NCBI GenBank assembly: GCA_013373635.1
Contig: JABXHN010000092.1
Span: 1 to 35,370, forward strand
Direction of reading: 5' to 3'
DNA length: 35,370 bases
From: Flavobacteriaceae bacterium
GTDB lineage: Bacteria; Bacteroidota; Bacteroidia; Flavobacteriales; Flavobacteriaceae
Shown here: piece by piece, positions 7,557 through 16,836 of the stretch
How positions within the stretch are numbered: the first letter of the stretch is position 1
Layout: the number at the start of each line of letters is the position of its first letter
Position numbers and translations under genes: made by a program
Notes under the pieces: model-generated
Databases searched by the model: none
What the model saw: the letters and a program-made list of their open reading frames with translations, nothing else
Told to the model about the DNA's origin: nothing

Positions 7557-10500
7557 ATGAAAACAAAATTAAATGGAATCCTAACGCTATGCCTAGCGTT
7601 AGCTGTGCAATTTTTGTTTGCACAAGAAAAGATGGTTTCAGGGACTGTTTCTGACGATCAAGGAATGCCACTTCCGGGTGCAACTGTAATCGTTAAAGGA
7701 ACAACCAATGGAACCACCACGGATTTTGATGGTAATTATTCAATAAATGCAAGTGCAGGAGACACTTTGTCATTTAGCTTTATTGGATATGTTACACGAG
7801 ATGTAGTGGTAGGGTCATCAGACCAAATTAATGTAACGCTTGAATCTGATTCACAGCAATTAGATGAAGTTATCGTAACTTCACTGGGGATCAAGAGAGA
7901 GAAAAAGGCCTTAGGGTACGCAGTATCTGAAGTAGGAGACGAACAATTAGAGTCTCGTGCTGACGCTGATGTTGCTCGTGTTCTTTCTGGAAAAGCTTCT
8001 GGGGTTAACATTACTAACCAATCAGGTTTATCTGGATCAGGTACTTCTATCGTAATTAGAGGTTTTAACTCATTCAGTCAGTCAAACCAACCTTTATTCA
8101 TTGTAGATGGTATTCCATTTTCTACTGAAACAAACGCACAAGGTAGTTTCGTAGATGGTAACAATGGTTCATCTCGTTTCTTGGATATCGATCCTAACAA
8201 CATCGCGAATGTTTCTGTATTAAAAGGTTTGGCAGCTGCTACACTTTACGGTACACAAGGTCGTAACGGGGTAATCCTCATTACTACAAAAGCTGGACAA
8301 GCTGGTGCAGTTGGACCAAAGAAAACTGAAATCACTATTAACTCATCGCGTTTTACGAATGAAATGGCATCTATGCCAGAATACCAAGATCAGTACGGTG
8401 GAGGTTTCGATCAGTCATTCGGATGGTTCTTCTCTAACTGGGGTCCTAGCTTTAACGAAGGTGGTGTCGATGGATGGGGAGCTCAATCTTCGATTAACGG
8501 AACAACTTCTGGAACTCCAGGATATTTGAGACACCCTTATACAACTGCTTCTTCAGCTACAGGAATTCCTGCAGTTTTAGACGCTCTTGGAATTGCTCCA
8601 GATGCAATTGTTAAATGGCAGCCTTATCGTTCCGTTGAAAACTTCTTCCGCAAAGGTGAAGTTATCAACACTAACATCAACATTAGAGGTGCTAGCCAAG
8701 ACGGAACAATCTCTTACAACGCGAACTACGGTAACCTTTCTGATGAAGGTTTTACTCCTGGTAACAAGCTATCAAGAAACACTTTAAGTTTTGGTGGATC
8801 TGCTCAATTGAGTAATGGATTTACAGTTAACGGAACTTTAAATTATGCTGGCACTAAATTTAAGTCACCTCCAGTAGCTGCTGGTTACGGTTCAAACGTA
8901 GGTGGAGATGGTGCTTCGATTTTTGCTAACCTTTACTATACACCACGTTCAGTGGATATGATGGGTCTTCCTTATCAAAACCCTGTAACAGGTGAGTCAA
9001 TCTACTACCGTCAAAATAACTCGATTCAGCACCCATTGTGGACTGTAGCAAATGCAGGAAACACTCAGGATGTAAACCGTGTATTTGGTGGAGCAACTGT
9101 TAGTTATGAAATTAATGACAACTTGAATGCTTCTTACCGTTACGGAGTGGATGTTTATTCAGAAAACAACACCAACTACTCTAACAAAGGTGGTAAAACA
9201 GGATCGGTTGCTAACCAGTCAGGTCAATACGACACTTGGAACAACACCAAAACAATTTTTGACCACAACATTTCAATCAATGGGGATTACAACATTGGAG
9301 ATGATTATGGGTTAACCTTTACTTTAGGAGCTACCTCACGTTCTGATACATATGACAGAAACGGTGTTGCTTCAACAGGACAGCAAGTATTTGGAGTATT
9401 GAGACACTTCAACTTTGAAACACAAGATGAAATCCAATACTACGAAAAAAGAAATATCGCTGGGGTATATGGACAAGCAGCTGTAGACTATAAAGACTAC
9501 GCTTACTTGACACTATCTGGACGTAAAGACTGGGTATCAAACCTTTCTGAAGCGAACAGATCGATTATTTATCCATCAGCTTCTTTCTCTTTCATCCCTA
9601 CTACAGCTTTTGCTGATTTGAAATCTGAAAACTTAAATTACTTAAAAGTAAGAGCTGGATTCGGAACTTCTGCAAACTTCCCTAGTGGATACCCAATTGC
9701 GTCTGTACTATCTTTAAACACTCAAAGATTCAATGATGCTAACGGAAACATGATTATTTCAAACACTTCTGGATCACAATTAGGTAATCCTGATTTAAAA
9801 CCAGAGTTGATTGCAGAATTAGAATTTGGTTTAGAAGGTCGTTTCTTCGACAATAGATTATCAACTGATATCTCTATTTACAACAAAACAACTACCGATT
9901 TGATTATTTCTCGTCCTTTAGATCCTTCTACTGGATATACAAGTACTCAAACCAACATTGGAGAAATTCAAAACAAAGGGGTTGAGATCGATTTGACAAT
10001 GGATTGGTTCCGTTCAAATGATGGATTCAACTGGTCTACTTTTGCTAACTGGTCTACTTCAGAAGCAATCGTTACTGATTTAGGATTAGATACTGATGAG
10101 ATTGTTTACGCTGGTTTCTCAAATTTAGGTAACGTTGCTCGTGTAGGTGAGTCTTTAGGTACAATTGTTGGATCTAAAATCACAAGAGATGACGCAGGAA
10201 ACTTCGTTGTAAACTCTCAAGGTTCTTATGATATAACTTATGGTACTAACATCATTGGAGATGCAAACCCTGATTGGTTGTTAAACATTAACAACAGCAT
10301 GTCTTACAAGAACTTATCTTTAGATTTCTTAATTTCTCACACGCATGGAGGAGATGTATTCTCTTACACCGTATCTACTCTAATGGGTAGAGGGGTTGTT
10401 AAAGAAACTGAATACAGAAAAGATTCTTTTATCTTGCCTGGTGTACAAGCGGATGGAACTCCAAACACCGTACAAATCAACAACTCAACATACTACTTCT

Positions 10501-10796
10501 CGAACGTACTTTACGGTCCAGACGAAATGTTAGTTTACGATGCATCTGTGTGGAGACTTGCTGAGGTTTCATTAAAATATAGCTTACCAAAATCAATGTT
10601 AGACAAAACACCTTTTGGAAGTATTGATATTACTGCTTCAGGATACAATATGTATTTTAATGCTTACAATGCACCTGCTGGAACCAACTGGGATCCAAAC
10701 ATTGCAGGGGTAGGAGTTGGAAACGGTAGAGGTTTTGATTACCTTAACGGTCCAAGTGCTAAACGATATGGTTTAAGTGTTAAATTATCATTCTAA
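7557..10796 (+). CDS. SusC/RagA-family TonB-linked outer membrane protein (first copy)
   Basis: This is an outer-membrane 22-strand beta-barrel importer that works with the SusD lipoprotein next door and takes energy from TonB-ExbBD. The 1079-residue protein has a signal peptide (cleavage after FAQ, residue 23) and a carboxypeptidase-regulatory-like domain (about 27-97, with GTVSDDQGMPLPGATVIVKG). The TonB box DEVIVTSLG lies at 103-111, and the plug ends in the SusC signature TLYGTQGRNGVILITT near 228-245. The barrel closes with the terminal phenylalanine of SVKLSF. Length is typical for the family. The substrate cannot be inferred, since no degradative enzyme lies nearby. The first ~110 residues closely resemble the copy at 13583, while the barrels differ. 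It is followed by susD after 19 bases. The upstream region carries a strong promoter and hairpins. Confidence 0.95.
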   Translation: MKTKLNGILTLCLALAVQFLFAQEKMVSGTVSDDQGMPLPGATVIVKGTTNGTTTDFDGNYSINASAGDTLSFSFIGYVTRDVVVGSSDQINVTLESDSQQLDEVIVTSLGIKREKKALGYAVSEVGDEQLESRADADVARVLSGKASGVNITNQSGLSGSGTSIVIRGFNSFSQSNQPLFIVDGIPFSTETNAQGSFVDGNNGSSRFLDIDPNNIANVSVLKGLAAATLYGTQGRNGVILITTKAGQAGAVGPKKTEITINSSRFTNEMASMPEYQDQYGGGFDQSFGWFFSNWGPSFNEGGVDGWGAQSSINGTTSGTPGYLRHPYTTASSATGIPAVLDALGIAPDAIVKWQPYRSVENFFRKGEVINTNINIRGASQDGTISYNANYGNLSDEGFTPGNKLSRNTLSFGGSAQLSNGFTVNGTLNYAGTKFKSPPVAAGYGSNVGGDGASIFANLYYTPRSVDMMGLPYQNPVTGESIYYRQNNSIQHPLWTVANAGNTQDVNRVFGGATVSYEINDNLNASYRYGVDVYSENNTNYSNKGGKTGSVANQSGQYDTWNNTKTIFDHNISINGDYNIGDDYGLTFTLGATSRSDTYDRNGVASTGQQVFGVLRHFNFETQDEIQYYEKRNIAGVYGQAAVDYKDYAYLTLSGRKDWVSNLSEANRSIIYPSASFSFIPTTAFADLKSENLNYLKVRAGFGTSANFPSGYPIASVLSLNTQRFNDANGNMIISNTSGSQLGNPDLKPELIAELEFGLEGRFFDNRLSTDISIYNKTTTDLIISRPLDPSTGYTSTQTNIGEIQNKGVEIDLTMDWFRSNDGFNWSTFANWSTSEAIVTDLGLDTDEIVYAGFSNLGNVARVGESLGTIVGSKITRDDAGNFVVNSQGSYDITYGTNIIGDANPDWLLNINNSMSYKNLSLDFLISHTHGGDVFSYTVSTLMGRGVVKETEYRKDSFILPGVQADGTPNTVQINNSTYYFSNVLYGPDEMLVYDASVWRLAEVSLKYSLPKSMLDKTPFGSIDITASGYNMYFNAYNAPAGTNWDPNIAGVGVGNGRGFDYLNGPSAKRYGLSVKLSF

Positions 10797-10815
10797 AATT
10801 TAAAACTAGATTATC

Positions 10816-12399
10816 ATGAAAATAAAAAATATATTAATTGCTGTTACTGCAGGATTATTCGCGCTCACATCATGTGAGACCACGGATCTTGATCTTGTAG
10901 ATAACCCAAATGCACTGAATCCATCTCAAGCCGATGCAACCTTCTTTTTGAACAACGTTCAAGTAAGTTTTGCTGGATGGGTACAAGGATTCTCAAACAG
11001 AGGTGCTGCGTTAACACGTATCAACCAAATGTCTGGTCGTAACTATGCTCAGGTTTATTCACCTAACAACTTTGATGGAAGCTGGACTTCAGCTTATCAA
11101 GGTATGATGGAAGATATTCGTCTTATGAATATTTTAGCTGATGAATCAGGATTAACAATTCACAAAGCTATGGGGCAAACCATGCAAGCTTACATCATGG
11201 TTACCTTAGTAGACTTCTTTGGCGATATTCCTTATTCTGAAGCTTTGAAAGGAGGCGAAGGAAACCTTGCTCCTATCGCTGATTCTGGAGAATCAGTTTA
11301 CAATGCTGCTTTAGCATTATTAGACGAGGCCGTAGCTGGATTTACTGCTGGTGGTCCTGCTCCTGCTAGTGATTTCTACTATGGTGGAAATGCTGCTAAA
11401 TGGGCAAAAGCTGCGAATTCAATCAAAAAGAAAATCTATTACACTTTAGGAAACGCTTCTGGATTCAACGGTGTAACTGATTATATTGATGAAGAATCAG
11501 AAGACTTCCAATTCCAATGGGGTACTAAAGAAGTACAACCAGATTCACGTCACCCATGGTACCGTTCTTCTTACACTGCTACAGGTGGAGGAACATATAT
11601 GTCAAACTGGTTTATGAACCTAATGCTCAATGGACACGGAGGTAAAGATCCACGTATGAACTACTACTTCTACAGACAAACTGATGCAGTACCTGGTACG
11701 GACACAGATCCAAATGAAGAAGTTTTAGAATGTTCACTATATACAGCTCCAACACACTACCAAGCAACTAACGAAGTTTATTGTGGAGTTGGAAATGGTT
11801 ACTGGGGAAGAGATCATGGGAACGCTGATGGAATTCCACCAGATGGATTCTTAAGAACACTACACGGAATCTATCCTGCAGGTGGAGCTTATGACGATTC
11901 ATCATATGAATCTAAAGTCAATGGTGATGGAAACGGTGGTGATGGAATCACTCCAATCTTGCTCTCTTCATGGATGGACTTTATGGACGGAATGTTAAAT
12001 GCCTCAACTGCTGCTGCTATGTTAGAAGCTGGAGCTACAAAATCGATCAACAAAGCAGACTCACAAGGTGGACCTGCATTGGATGGTGATGCTGTAGATG
12101 CTTACGTTGCTGCTTTATTAGCTGATTACAATGCTGCTGATGCTGCTGGTAAAGCTGACATTTATGCTCAACAATTCTGGATTGCTCAATGGGGTGGCGG
12201 AATCGACGCATACAACACTTATCGTAAAACTGGATTACCTTCTAATGTTCAACCGAACTTAGAGCCAAGTCCAGGGGATTTCCCATTAATTATGTACTAT
12301 CCATCAAATTACGCTTCAACAAACTCAAACGTTACACAACGTACTAGTTTAACTGAGCGTGTATTCTGGAATGCAGGTGGTCCTTCTAATCTTAAATAA
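10816..12399 (+). CDS. SusD/RagB-type nutrient-binding lipoprotein (SusD-like_2 kind)
   Basis: This is the surface lipoprotein lid of the SusC barrel just upstream. The 527-residue protein has a lipoprotein signal with cysteine 20 in LFALTSC. The mature N terminus contains DNPNALNPSQADATFFLN, the opening typical of the SusD-like_2 group, followed by a helical repeat core with AYIMVTLVDFFGDIPYSEAL. The C-terminal part has the AYNTYRKTGLP segment also usual for this group. A low-complexity alanine/aspartate-rich helix lies around residues 424-448. It starts 19 bases after susC and ends four bases before a further lipoprotein gene, so all three form one operon. The ligand is unknown. Confidence 0.92.
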   Translation: MKIKNILIAVTAGLFALTSCETTDLDLVDNPNALNPSQADATFFLNNVQVSFAGWVQGFSNRGAALTRINQMSGRNYAQVYSPNNFDGSWTSAYQGMMEDIRLMNILADESGLTIHKAMGQTMQAYIMVTLVDFFGDIPYSEALKGGEGNLAPIADSGESVYNAALALLDEAVAGFTAGGPAPASDFYYGGNAAKWAKAANSIKKKIYYTLGNASGFNGVTDYIDEESEDFQFQWGTKEVQPDSRHPWYRSSYTATGGGTYMSNWFMNLMLNGHGGKDPRMNYYFYRQTDAVPGTDTDPNEEVLECSLYTAPTHYQATNEVYCGVGNGYWGRDHGNADGIPPDGFLRTLHGIYPAGGAYDDSSYESKVNGDGNGGDGITPILLSSWMDFMDGMLNASTAAAMLEAGATKSINKADSQGGPALDGDAVDAYVAALLADYNAADAAGKADIYAQQFWIAQWGGGIDAYNTYRKTGLPSNVQPNLEPSPGDFPLIMYYPSNYASTNSNVTQRTSLTERVFWNAGGPSNLK

Positions 12400-12409
12400 T
12401 TAAATGATC

Positions 12410-13351
12410 ATGAAAAATAAAATTTTAAATATATTTTTAGCAATCACAGTTGCATTCTCAGCAATTTCTTGTCAAGAATCTGACAATGCAATCGACCAAG
12501 TATTTGCTGGAACCACTTATGGTGCAATTTTACGTACGGTAAAATTAAACTCAGGTGAATTCAACTCATACGATTTGAACTCTAAGTTTGATGTTGACAT
12601 CGAAGAGCAAGATCCACAAGATGGAGCTCTTTTAGACAATGTTGAAGTATACTTACAGTTTAAAGGAAATGAAGTTCTTTTAAAATCAATCCCAGCGTCT
12701 GCGTTTACTACTGGACCTTACGGGTTACCAAGAACTAATGTTTCTGTTACACTTCAAGAAGCAGTTACTGCTTTAGGATTAAGTGCCTCAGATTACACTG
12801 GAGGTGATTCACTTCCTGTTCGTTTACAATTGAACTTAACTGATGGAAGATCATTTACTGACTCGGATGCATCTGGATCACTTCAAGGATCTTATTTCGC
12901 ATCACCTTACAAATACAACACTGTTATTAAATGTATTCCTACATCTGCAGTACCTGGAAACTACCGTTTTAACATGGTAGATACCTACGGTGATGGATGG
13001 AACGGAGGATATATGTCAGTACTCGTAGATGGAGTTGAAACTAAAATGGGATTACCTGACTACTGGGGAGATACTCCAGTACTAGCTCCTGAATTAGTTG
13101 CTAATTTAGACCAACAATTCCAAGATGCCTATGCAGCAGGTGGATATGGTCCAGTTTTCTATGATGCCTTTGGAGTTGTTACTATTCCTGAAGGAGCATC
13201 TACAATGAGTTTTACTTGGGTAAAAGGTCCATGGGATTCAGAAGTAGAAATGAATATTGTATACACTAAGCTTGATGGAACAGGTGAGCAAACAGCGCTT
13301 TCTCTTGCTAATCCTACAGCTGGTGCTAAAATCTTAAGTGTTTGTCAATAA
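12410..13351 (+). CDS. Lipoprotein of unknown function in the first Sus operon
   Basis: The product is not assigned to a named family. It is a 313-residue lipoprotein with cysteine 21 in FSAISC. The middle contains beta-type sequence with polar, acidic loops. Near residues 191-200 it carries DTYGDGWNGG, a motif seen in many secreted Bacteroidetes adhesin-like or binding modules, followed by VLVDG and an aromatic-rich tail. Position immediately after susD suggests an auxiliary surface lipoprotein (the SusE/F position), possibly binding the same ligand; that is inference. The ATG at 12410 is preferred over one at 12404, because the start context ATCATGAAAA recurs at the other susD-type genes. 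The gene ends in a hairpin and a strong terminator. Confidence 0.75.
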   Translation: MKNKILNIFLAITVAFSAISCQESDNAIDQVFAGTTYGAILRTVKLNSGEFNSYDLNSKFDVDIEEQDPQDGALLDNVEVYLQFKGNEVLLKSIPASAFTTGPYGLPRTNVSVTLQEAVTALGLSASDYTGGDSLPVRLQLNLTDGRSFTDSDASGSLQGSYFASPYKYNTVIKCIPTSAVPGNYRFNMVDTYGDGWNGGYMSVLVDGVETKMGLPDYWGDTPVLAPELVANLDQQFQDAYAAGGYGPVFYDAFGVVTIPEGASTMSFTWVKGPWDSEVEMNIVYTKLDGTGEQTALSLANPTAGAKILSVCQ

Positions 13352-13359
13352 ACACTTAA
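13334..13359 (+). repeat. Perfect inverted repeat across the stop codon
   Basis: Ten-base arms TTAAGTGTTT (13334-13343) and AAACACTTAA (13350-13359) with a six-base loop span the TAA at 13349-13351. It lies 15 bases before the terminator stem and may protect the 3' end of the mRNA. Confidence 0.55.
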
Positions 13360-13374
13360 AATTTTAATACTCTT

Positions 13375-13405
13375 AAAACCACCCAACATTGGGTGGTTTT
13401 TTTTT
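13375..13405 (+). terminator. Rho-independent terminator of the first Sus operon
   Basis: Arms AACCACCC (13377-13384) and GGGTGGTT (13391-13398) enclose the loop AACATT and run straight into nine T residues (13397-13405). This is a textbook intrinsic terminator, 25 bases after the lipoprotein stop. Confidence 0.92.
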
Positions 13406-13492
13406 GTTGAAAATTTTAAAATCATAAGAAAATCATATTTCACTATAAGAAAATCTAATAGATGAAGAAAAACAGGTGATAGATCTTTTAAT

Positions 13493-13500
13493 TAACTTTG
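13493..13500 (+). promoter_or_regulatory. Possible -7 box of the second SusCD operon
   Basis: TAACTTTG matches TAnnTTTG, but no TTG sits 17-23 bases upstream, so this is only a candidate. It would give a leader of roughly 78 bases that includes the inverted repeat at 13522-13553. Confidence 0.35.
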
Positions 13501-13521
13501 AAGATAATTCGAATCTCAACA

Positions 13522-13553
13522 GGTTTATTTGTGTAAACTCAACAAAATAAACC
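13522..13553 (+). repeat. Inverted repeat before the second susC
   Basis: Nine-base arms GGTTTATTT (13522-13530) and AAATAAACC (13545-13553) with a 14-base loop lie 29 bases before the susC start. It could act as an operator if transcription starts downstream, or as a leader hairpin. Confidence 0.5.
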
Positions 13554-13582
13554 GATTTATTTAATCTTAATTAATTATCGTA

Positions 13583-16500
13583 ATGAAAACTAAACTCTAT
13601 GGAATTATGACACTTATTTTAGTGTTATCAGCGCAGTTTGTACTTGCGCAACAGAAAACAATTTCAGGAACAGTTTCCGATCAAGAAGGAACGCCCCTAC
13701 CAGGAGCTACCGTGATCGTTAAAGGTACTGATAATGGAACAACTTCCGATTTTGATGGAAACTACTCCATTCGAGCTACTTCAGGAGATGTACTCGTATT
13801 TAGCTACATCGGGTTCCTATCTGGTGAAGTAACCGTTGGAAGTTCCGATACCATTAACATTAGTCTTTCTCAGGATGCTCAAGCACTTGAAGAAGTTATC
13901 GTAACTGGTTTTGGGAATGTCTCTAAACAATCATTTGCTGGATCTGCAAAAGTAGTAGCAGGTGAAAACATTTCACAAAAATCATTTACGAACGTTTCTC
14001 AGGCATTGGCAGGAGAAGCAGCGGGTGTGGCTGTATTCAACACTTCTGGACAACCTGGAAGTGTCTCTACAGTTCGTATTAGAGGATTTGGATCAGTGAA
14101 CGGTTCAACTGCTCCTTTGTACATCGTTGATGATGCCCCTTTTGGAGGAAGCTTGAATGACATTAATCCAGCAGACATCAAGTCAGTGACTGTATTAAAA
14201 GATGCCTCAGCGACTTCGCTCTATGGAGCAAGAGGTGCTAACGGTGTTATTGTTATTACTACAAAAAGAGGTAAAGATGCTGGAAATAACGTAAATGTAT
14301 CGATTAAAAGAGGTACGAACTATCAAGGAGTAGGTCGTTACGAAACTATTAAATCGCCAGAAGAATACATCGCGATCAACTGGCAAGCTACTTATCAGAG
14401 AGGGTTACTTGAAAATGATGGAGACAATCAAGCAGCTATTGCATATGCCAATGCTAACTTATTTGAAGGAGACAACGCAGACGTATCTGACATTAGTCCA
14501 ATCTACAATATGTGGAATGTAAGCGATTCAGGTGCTCAAGGAGTATCAGAGCTTATTGATCCTGTTACAGGTACTGTAAGACCTGGAGTAACTAGAAGAT
14601 ATACTCCAGAATCTTGGGAAGATTTTGCTTTCCAACCTTCCAACCGTACAGAAGCAAACGTTACAATTTCAAATGCTTCTGAAAATTCATCAGTGTATAC
14701 CTCATTTGGTTTTATTGATGATATTGGTTATGCTTCTAACACAGATTACAAGCGTTTAAACGGTCGTGTTGCAGCAACCAACAAGGTAGGAGACTTTATC
14801 GATGTCAATACTTCACTCAACTATACTCAAAGTGAAACCAATAACAATGGTACAGGTTCTTCTTCATCTTCTCAATTCTGGTGGATTGACAACCTTCCAA
14901 CCATCTATCCATTATACAGAAGAGATGCCGCTGGAGATTTAATTCCAGATCCAATCTATGGAGGTTTTCTTTTTGATTACGGATTAGAAGATGGACGTGG
15001 TTTTGGATTTGCAACCAATGGTGTTGCTGATTCTCAAATCAACATAAGCAGAAGCAAAGGAAATTCTGTGAACTTTAACAATGACACCAAGATTTCATTA
15101 GCAAAAGGATTGAACTTCGAAAACAACTTTGCTTACCAATACTTTATGAATGATGGAATCTCTTTAAACGAACCATTCTATTCACCTGCTAAAGGGCAAG
15201 GAGGAAGAATTTCAAGATCTCGTTCTGAGACAAAAAACTACACTATAAGAACTGGATTGCGTTACAATACGTCATTTGATGAATTTAACCTTTCTGCTTT
15301 CGTTTCTCACGTTGCAACTTCTTATGAATTCAACTACTTGTATGGAGAGCGTTCAAAATTAGTAACTCCATTTGGTATCGATATCGCTAATGGTGTTGTT
15401 AACGCTCCATCAGATGGTTATACCGACACTGAAACTACAGAGTCATATATTGCAAATGTCACTACCGATTTTGCAAATAAGTACTTCTTGAATGCCACCT
15501 ATAACAGAGATGCCTCTTCTCGTTTTATCAACAACAAATGGGGTGATTTCTATTCAGTAGGAGCAGCTTGGGTTTTAACTCAGGAAGATTTTATGTCTGA
15601 AGTTGATTTTGTTGACTTCTTGAAATTCAAAGCTTCGTATGGAGTTATTGGAAACTCAGGTGGAGTTGGATTGTACCCAGGATACAACATTTACTCGGTA
15701 AACAACCTCAACGACAACATCTCGCTTGCATTCGATACTAAAGGAAACAAAGACCTGACTTGGGAGAGTTCAAATCAATTCAACCTAGGATTTGAATTTG
15801 AATTGGGTGGTTTTGTCGAAGGATCTTTAGAGGCCTACACCAAATCTACAACTGACATGTTCTTTGACAGACGTGTAGGACCATCAGTGGGTTATGCATT
15901 GATTACTGTAAATGACGGGGAGCTTTTAAACTCCGGTTTAGAGTTTGATCTCGACTTCAGTATTATTGAAAAAGATAAATTCTCTTTAAACTTCGGAATC
16001 AATGGAGCTACGTTTAAAAACGAATTAAAAGCAATGCCTATTGATCCTGCAACCGGAGAACAACAAAAACTTGATATCGACGGAAGTTTTGCGCGTACAG
16101 TAGGTCGCTCTTTATATGACTGGTACATGCCTGTATATGCTGGTGTGAATACCGAGACAGGAGCTGCACAATGGGAACGTAATTTTGATGATAAAAACTC
16201 AAATGGAACTTATGACGAAGGTGATACCATCATCACGTCGTTAACTTCTTACCTCAATGATAATCCAAATGCTAAAGTAGCTCAAGATATCACTGAAGTA
16301 TATGCGGAAGCTACAGATAAGTTTATCAACAAAACAGTGATTCCTGATGTATTTGGATCATTCCGATTAAATGCACAGTACGGAGATTTCTCATTAAGCA
16401 CGCTATTCAATTACTCGATTGGTGGATGGGCGTATGATTCTGCTTATGCAACCTTGATGGACAACGATTACAATGGAACTAATAACTTTCACATCGATGT

Positions 16501-16831
16501 AAGAAATCGTTGGATGAACCCTGGAGATGTAACAGATATCCCAAGACAAGATGCCCGTTATCAAATTCAGCAAAATGCAACTTCAACTCGATTCTTAACT
16601 AAAGCTGATTACATTGCATTAAACAACATTCGTTTGTCATATGCGGTACCAAGCTCATTTGCATCAAAGGTTGGATTTAAAAATGCATCTGTTTTTGTAA
16701 CTGGAGATAACTTATGGTTAGCATCAGCAAGACAAGGATTCAATCCTTCTACTTCTGTAACAGGAGGTTCTTCAATATACAGTTACAATCCACTATCTAC
16801 CATTGTGTTAGGTGTTAACTTAAACTTATAA
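13583..16831 (+). CDS. SusC/RagA-family TonB-linked outer membrane protein (second copy)
   Basis: The 1082-residue barrel importer has a signal peptide (cleavage after LAQ, residue 23) and a carboxypeptidase-regulatory-like domain at about 27-97 (GTVSDQEGTPLPGATVIVKG). Its TonB box EEVIVTGFG lies at 103-111, and the plug-terminal SusC signature SLYGARGANGVIVITTKRG begins near 212. It ends SIYSYNPLSTIVLGVNLNL, the usual SusC ending with a late IYSYNP motif. The first ~110 residues are strikingly like the copy at 7557, with the same spacing of every landmark, but plug and barrel are diverged, pointing to a different ligand. It is followed by a SusD of another subgroup. Its stop (TAA 16829-16831) overlaps a possible ATG of susD. 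Confidence 0.95.
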   Translation: MKTKLYGIMTLILVLSAQFVLAQQKTISGTVSDQEGTPLPGATVIVKGTDNGTTSDFDGNYSIRATSGDVLVFSYIGFLSGEVTVGSSDTINISLSQDAQALEEVIVTGFGNVSKQSFAGSAKVVAGENISQKSFTNVSQALAGEAAGVAVFNTSGQPGSVSTVRIRGFGSVNGSTAPLYIVDDAPFGGSLNDINPADIKSVTVLKDASATSLYGARGANGVIVITTKRGKDAGNNVNVSIKRGTNYQGVGRYETIKSPEEYIAINWQATYQRGLLENDGDNQAAIAYANANLFEGDNADVSDISPIYNMWNVSDSGAQGVSELIDPVTGTVRPGVTRRYTPESWEDFAFQPSNRTEANVTISNASENSSVYTSFGFIDDIGYASNTDYKRLNGRVAATNKVGDFIDVNTSLNYTQSETNNNGTGSSSSSQFWWIDNLPTIYPLYRRDAAGDLIPDPIYGGFLFDYGLEDGRGFGFATNGVADSQINISRSKGNSVNFNNDTKISLAKGLNFENNFAYQYFMNDGISLNEPFYSPAKGQGGRISRSRSETKNYTIRTGLRYNTSFDEFNLSAFVSHVATSYEFNYLYGERSKLVTPFGIDIANGVVNAPSDGYTDTETTESYIANVTTDFANKYFLNATYNRDASSRFINNKWGDFYSVGAAWVLTQEDFMSEVDFVDFLKFKASYGVIGNSGGVGLYPGYNIYSVNNLNDNISLAFDTKGNKDLTWESSNQFNLGFEFELGGFVEGSLEAYTKSTTDMFFDRRVGPSVGYALITVNDGELLNSGLEFDLDFSIIEKDKFSLNFGINGATFKNELKAMPIDPATGEQQKLDIDGSFARTVGRSLYDWYMPVYAGVNTETGAAQWERNFDDKNSNGTYDEGDTIITSLTSYLNDNPNAKVAQDITEVYAEATDKFINKTVIPDVFGSFRLNAQYGDFSLSTLFNYSIGGWAYDSAYATLMDNDYNGTNNFHIDVRNRWMNPGDVTDIPRQDARYQIQQNATSTRFLTKADYIALNNIRLSYAVPSSFASKVGFKNASVFVTGDNLWLASARQGFNPSTSVTGGSSIYSYNPLSTIVLGVNLNL

Positions 16832-16836
16832 TGATC

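Noticed and set aside
7736-8011. Open frame on the minus strand within susC, and similar frames inside susC, rlmB, obgE and gcvP
   Set aside because: They lie wholly inside well-supported genes, have no homology-like motifs and follow from the codon use of the true frame.
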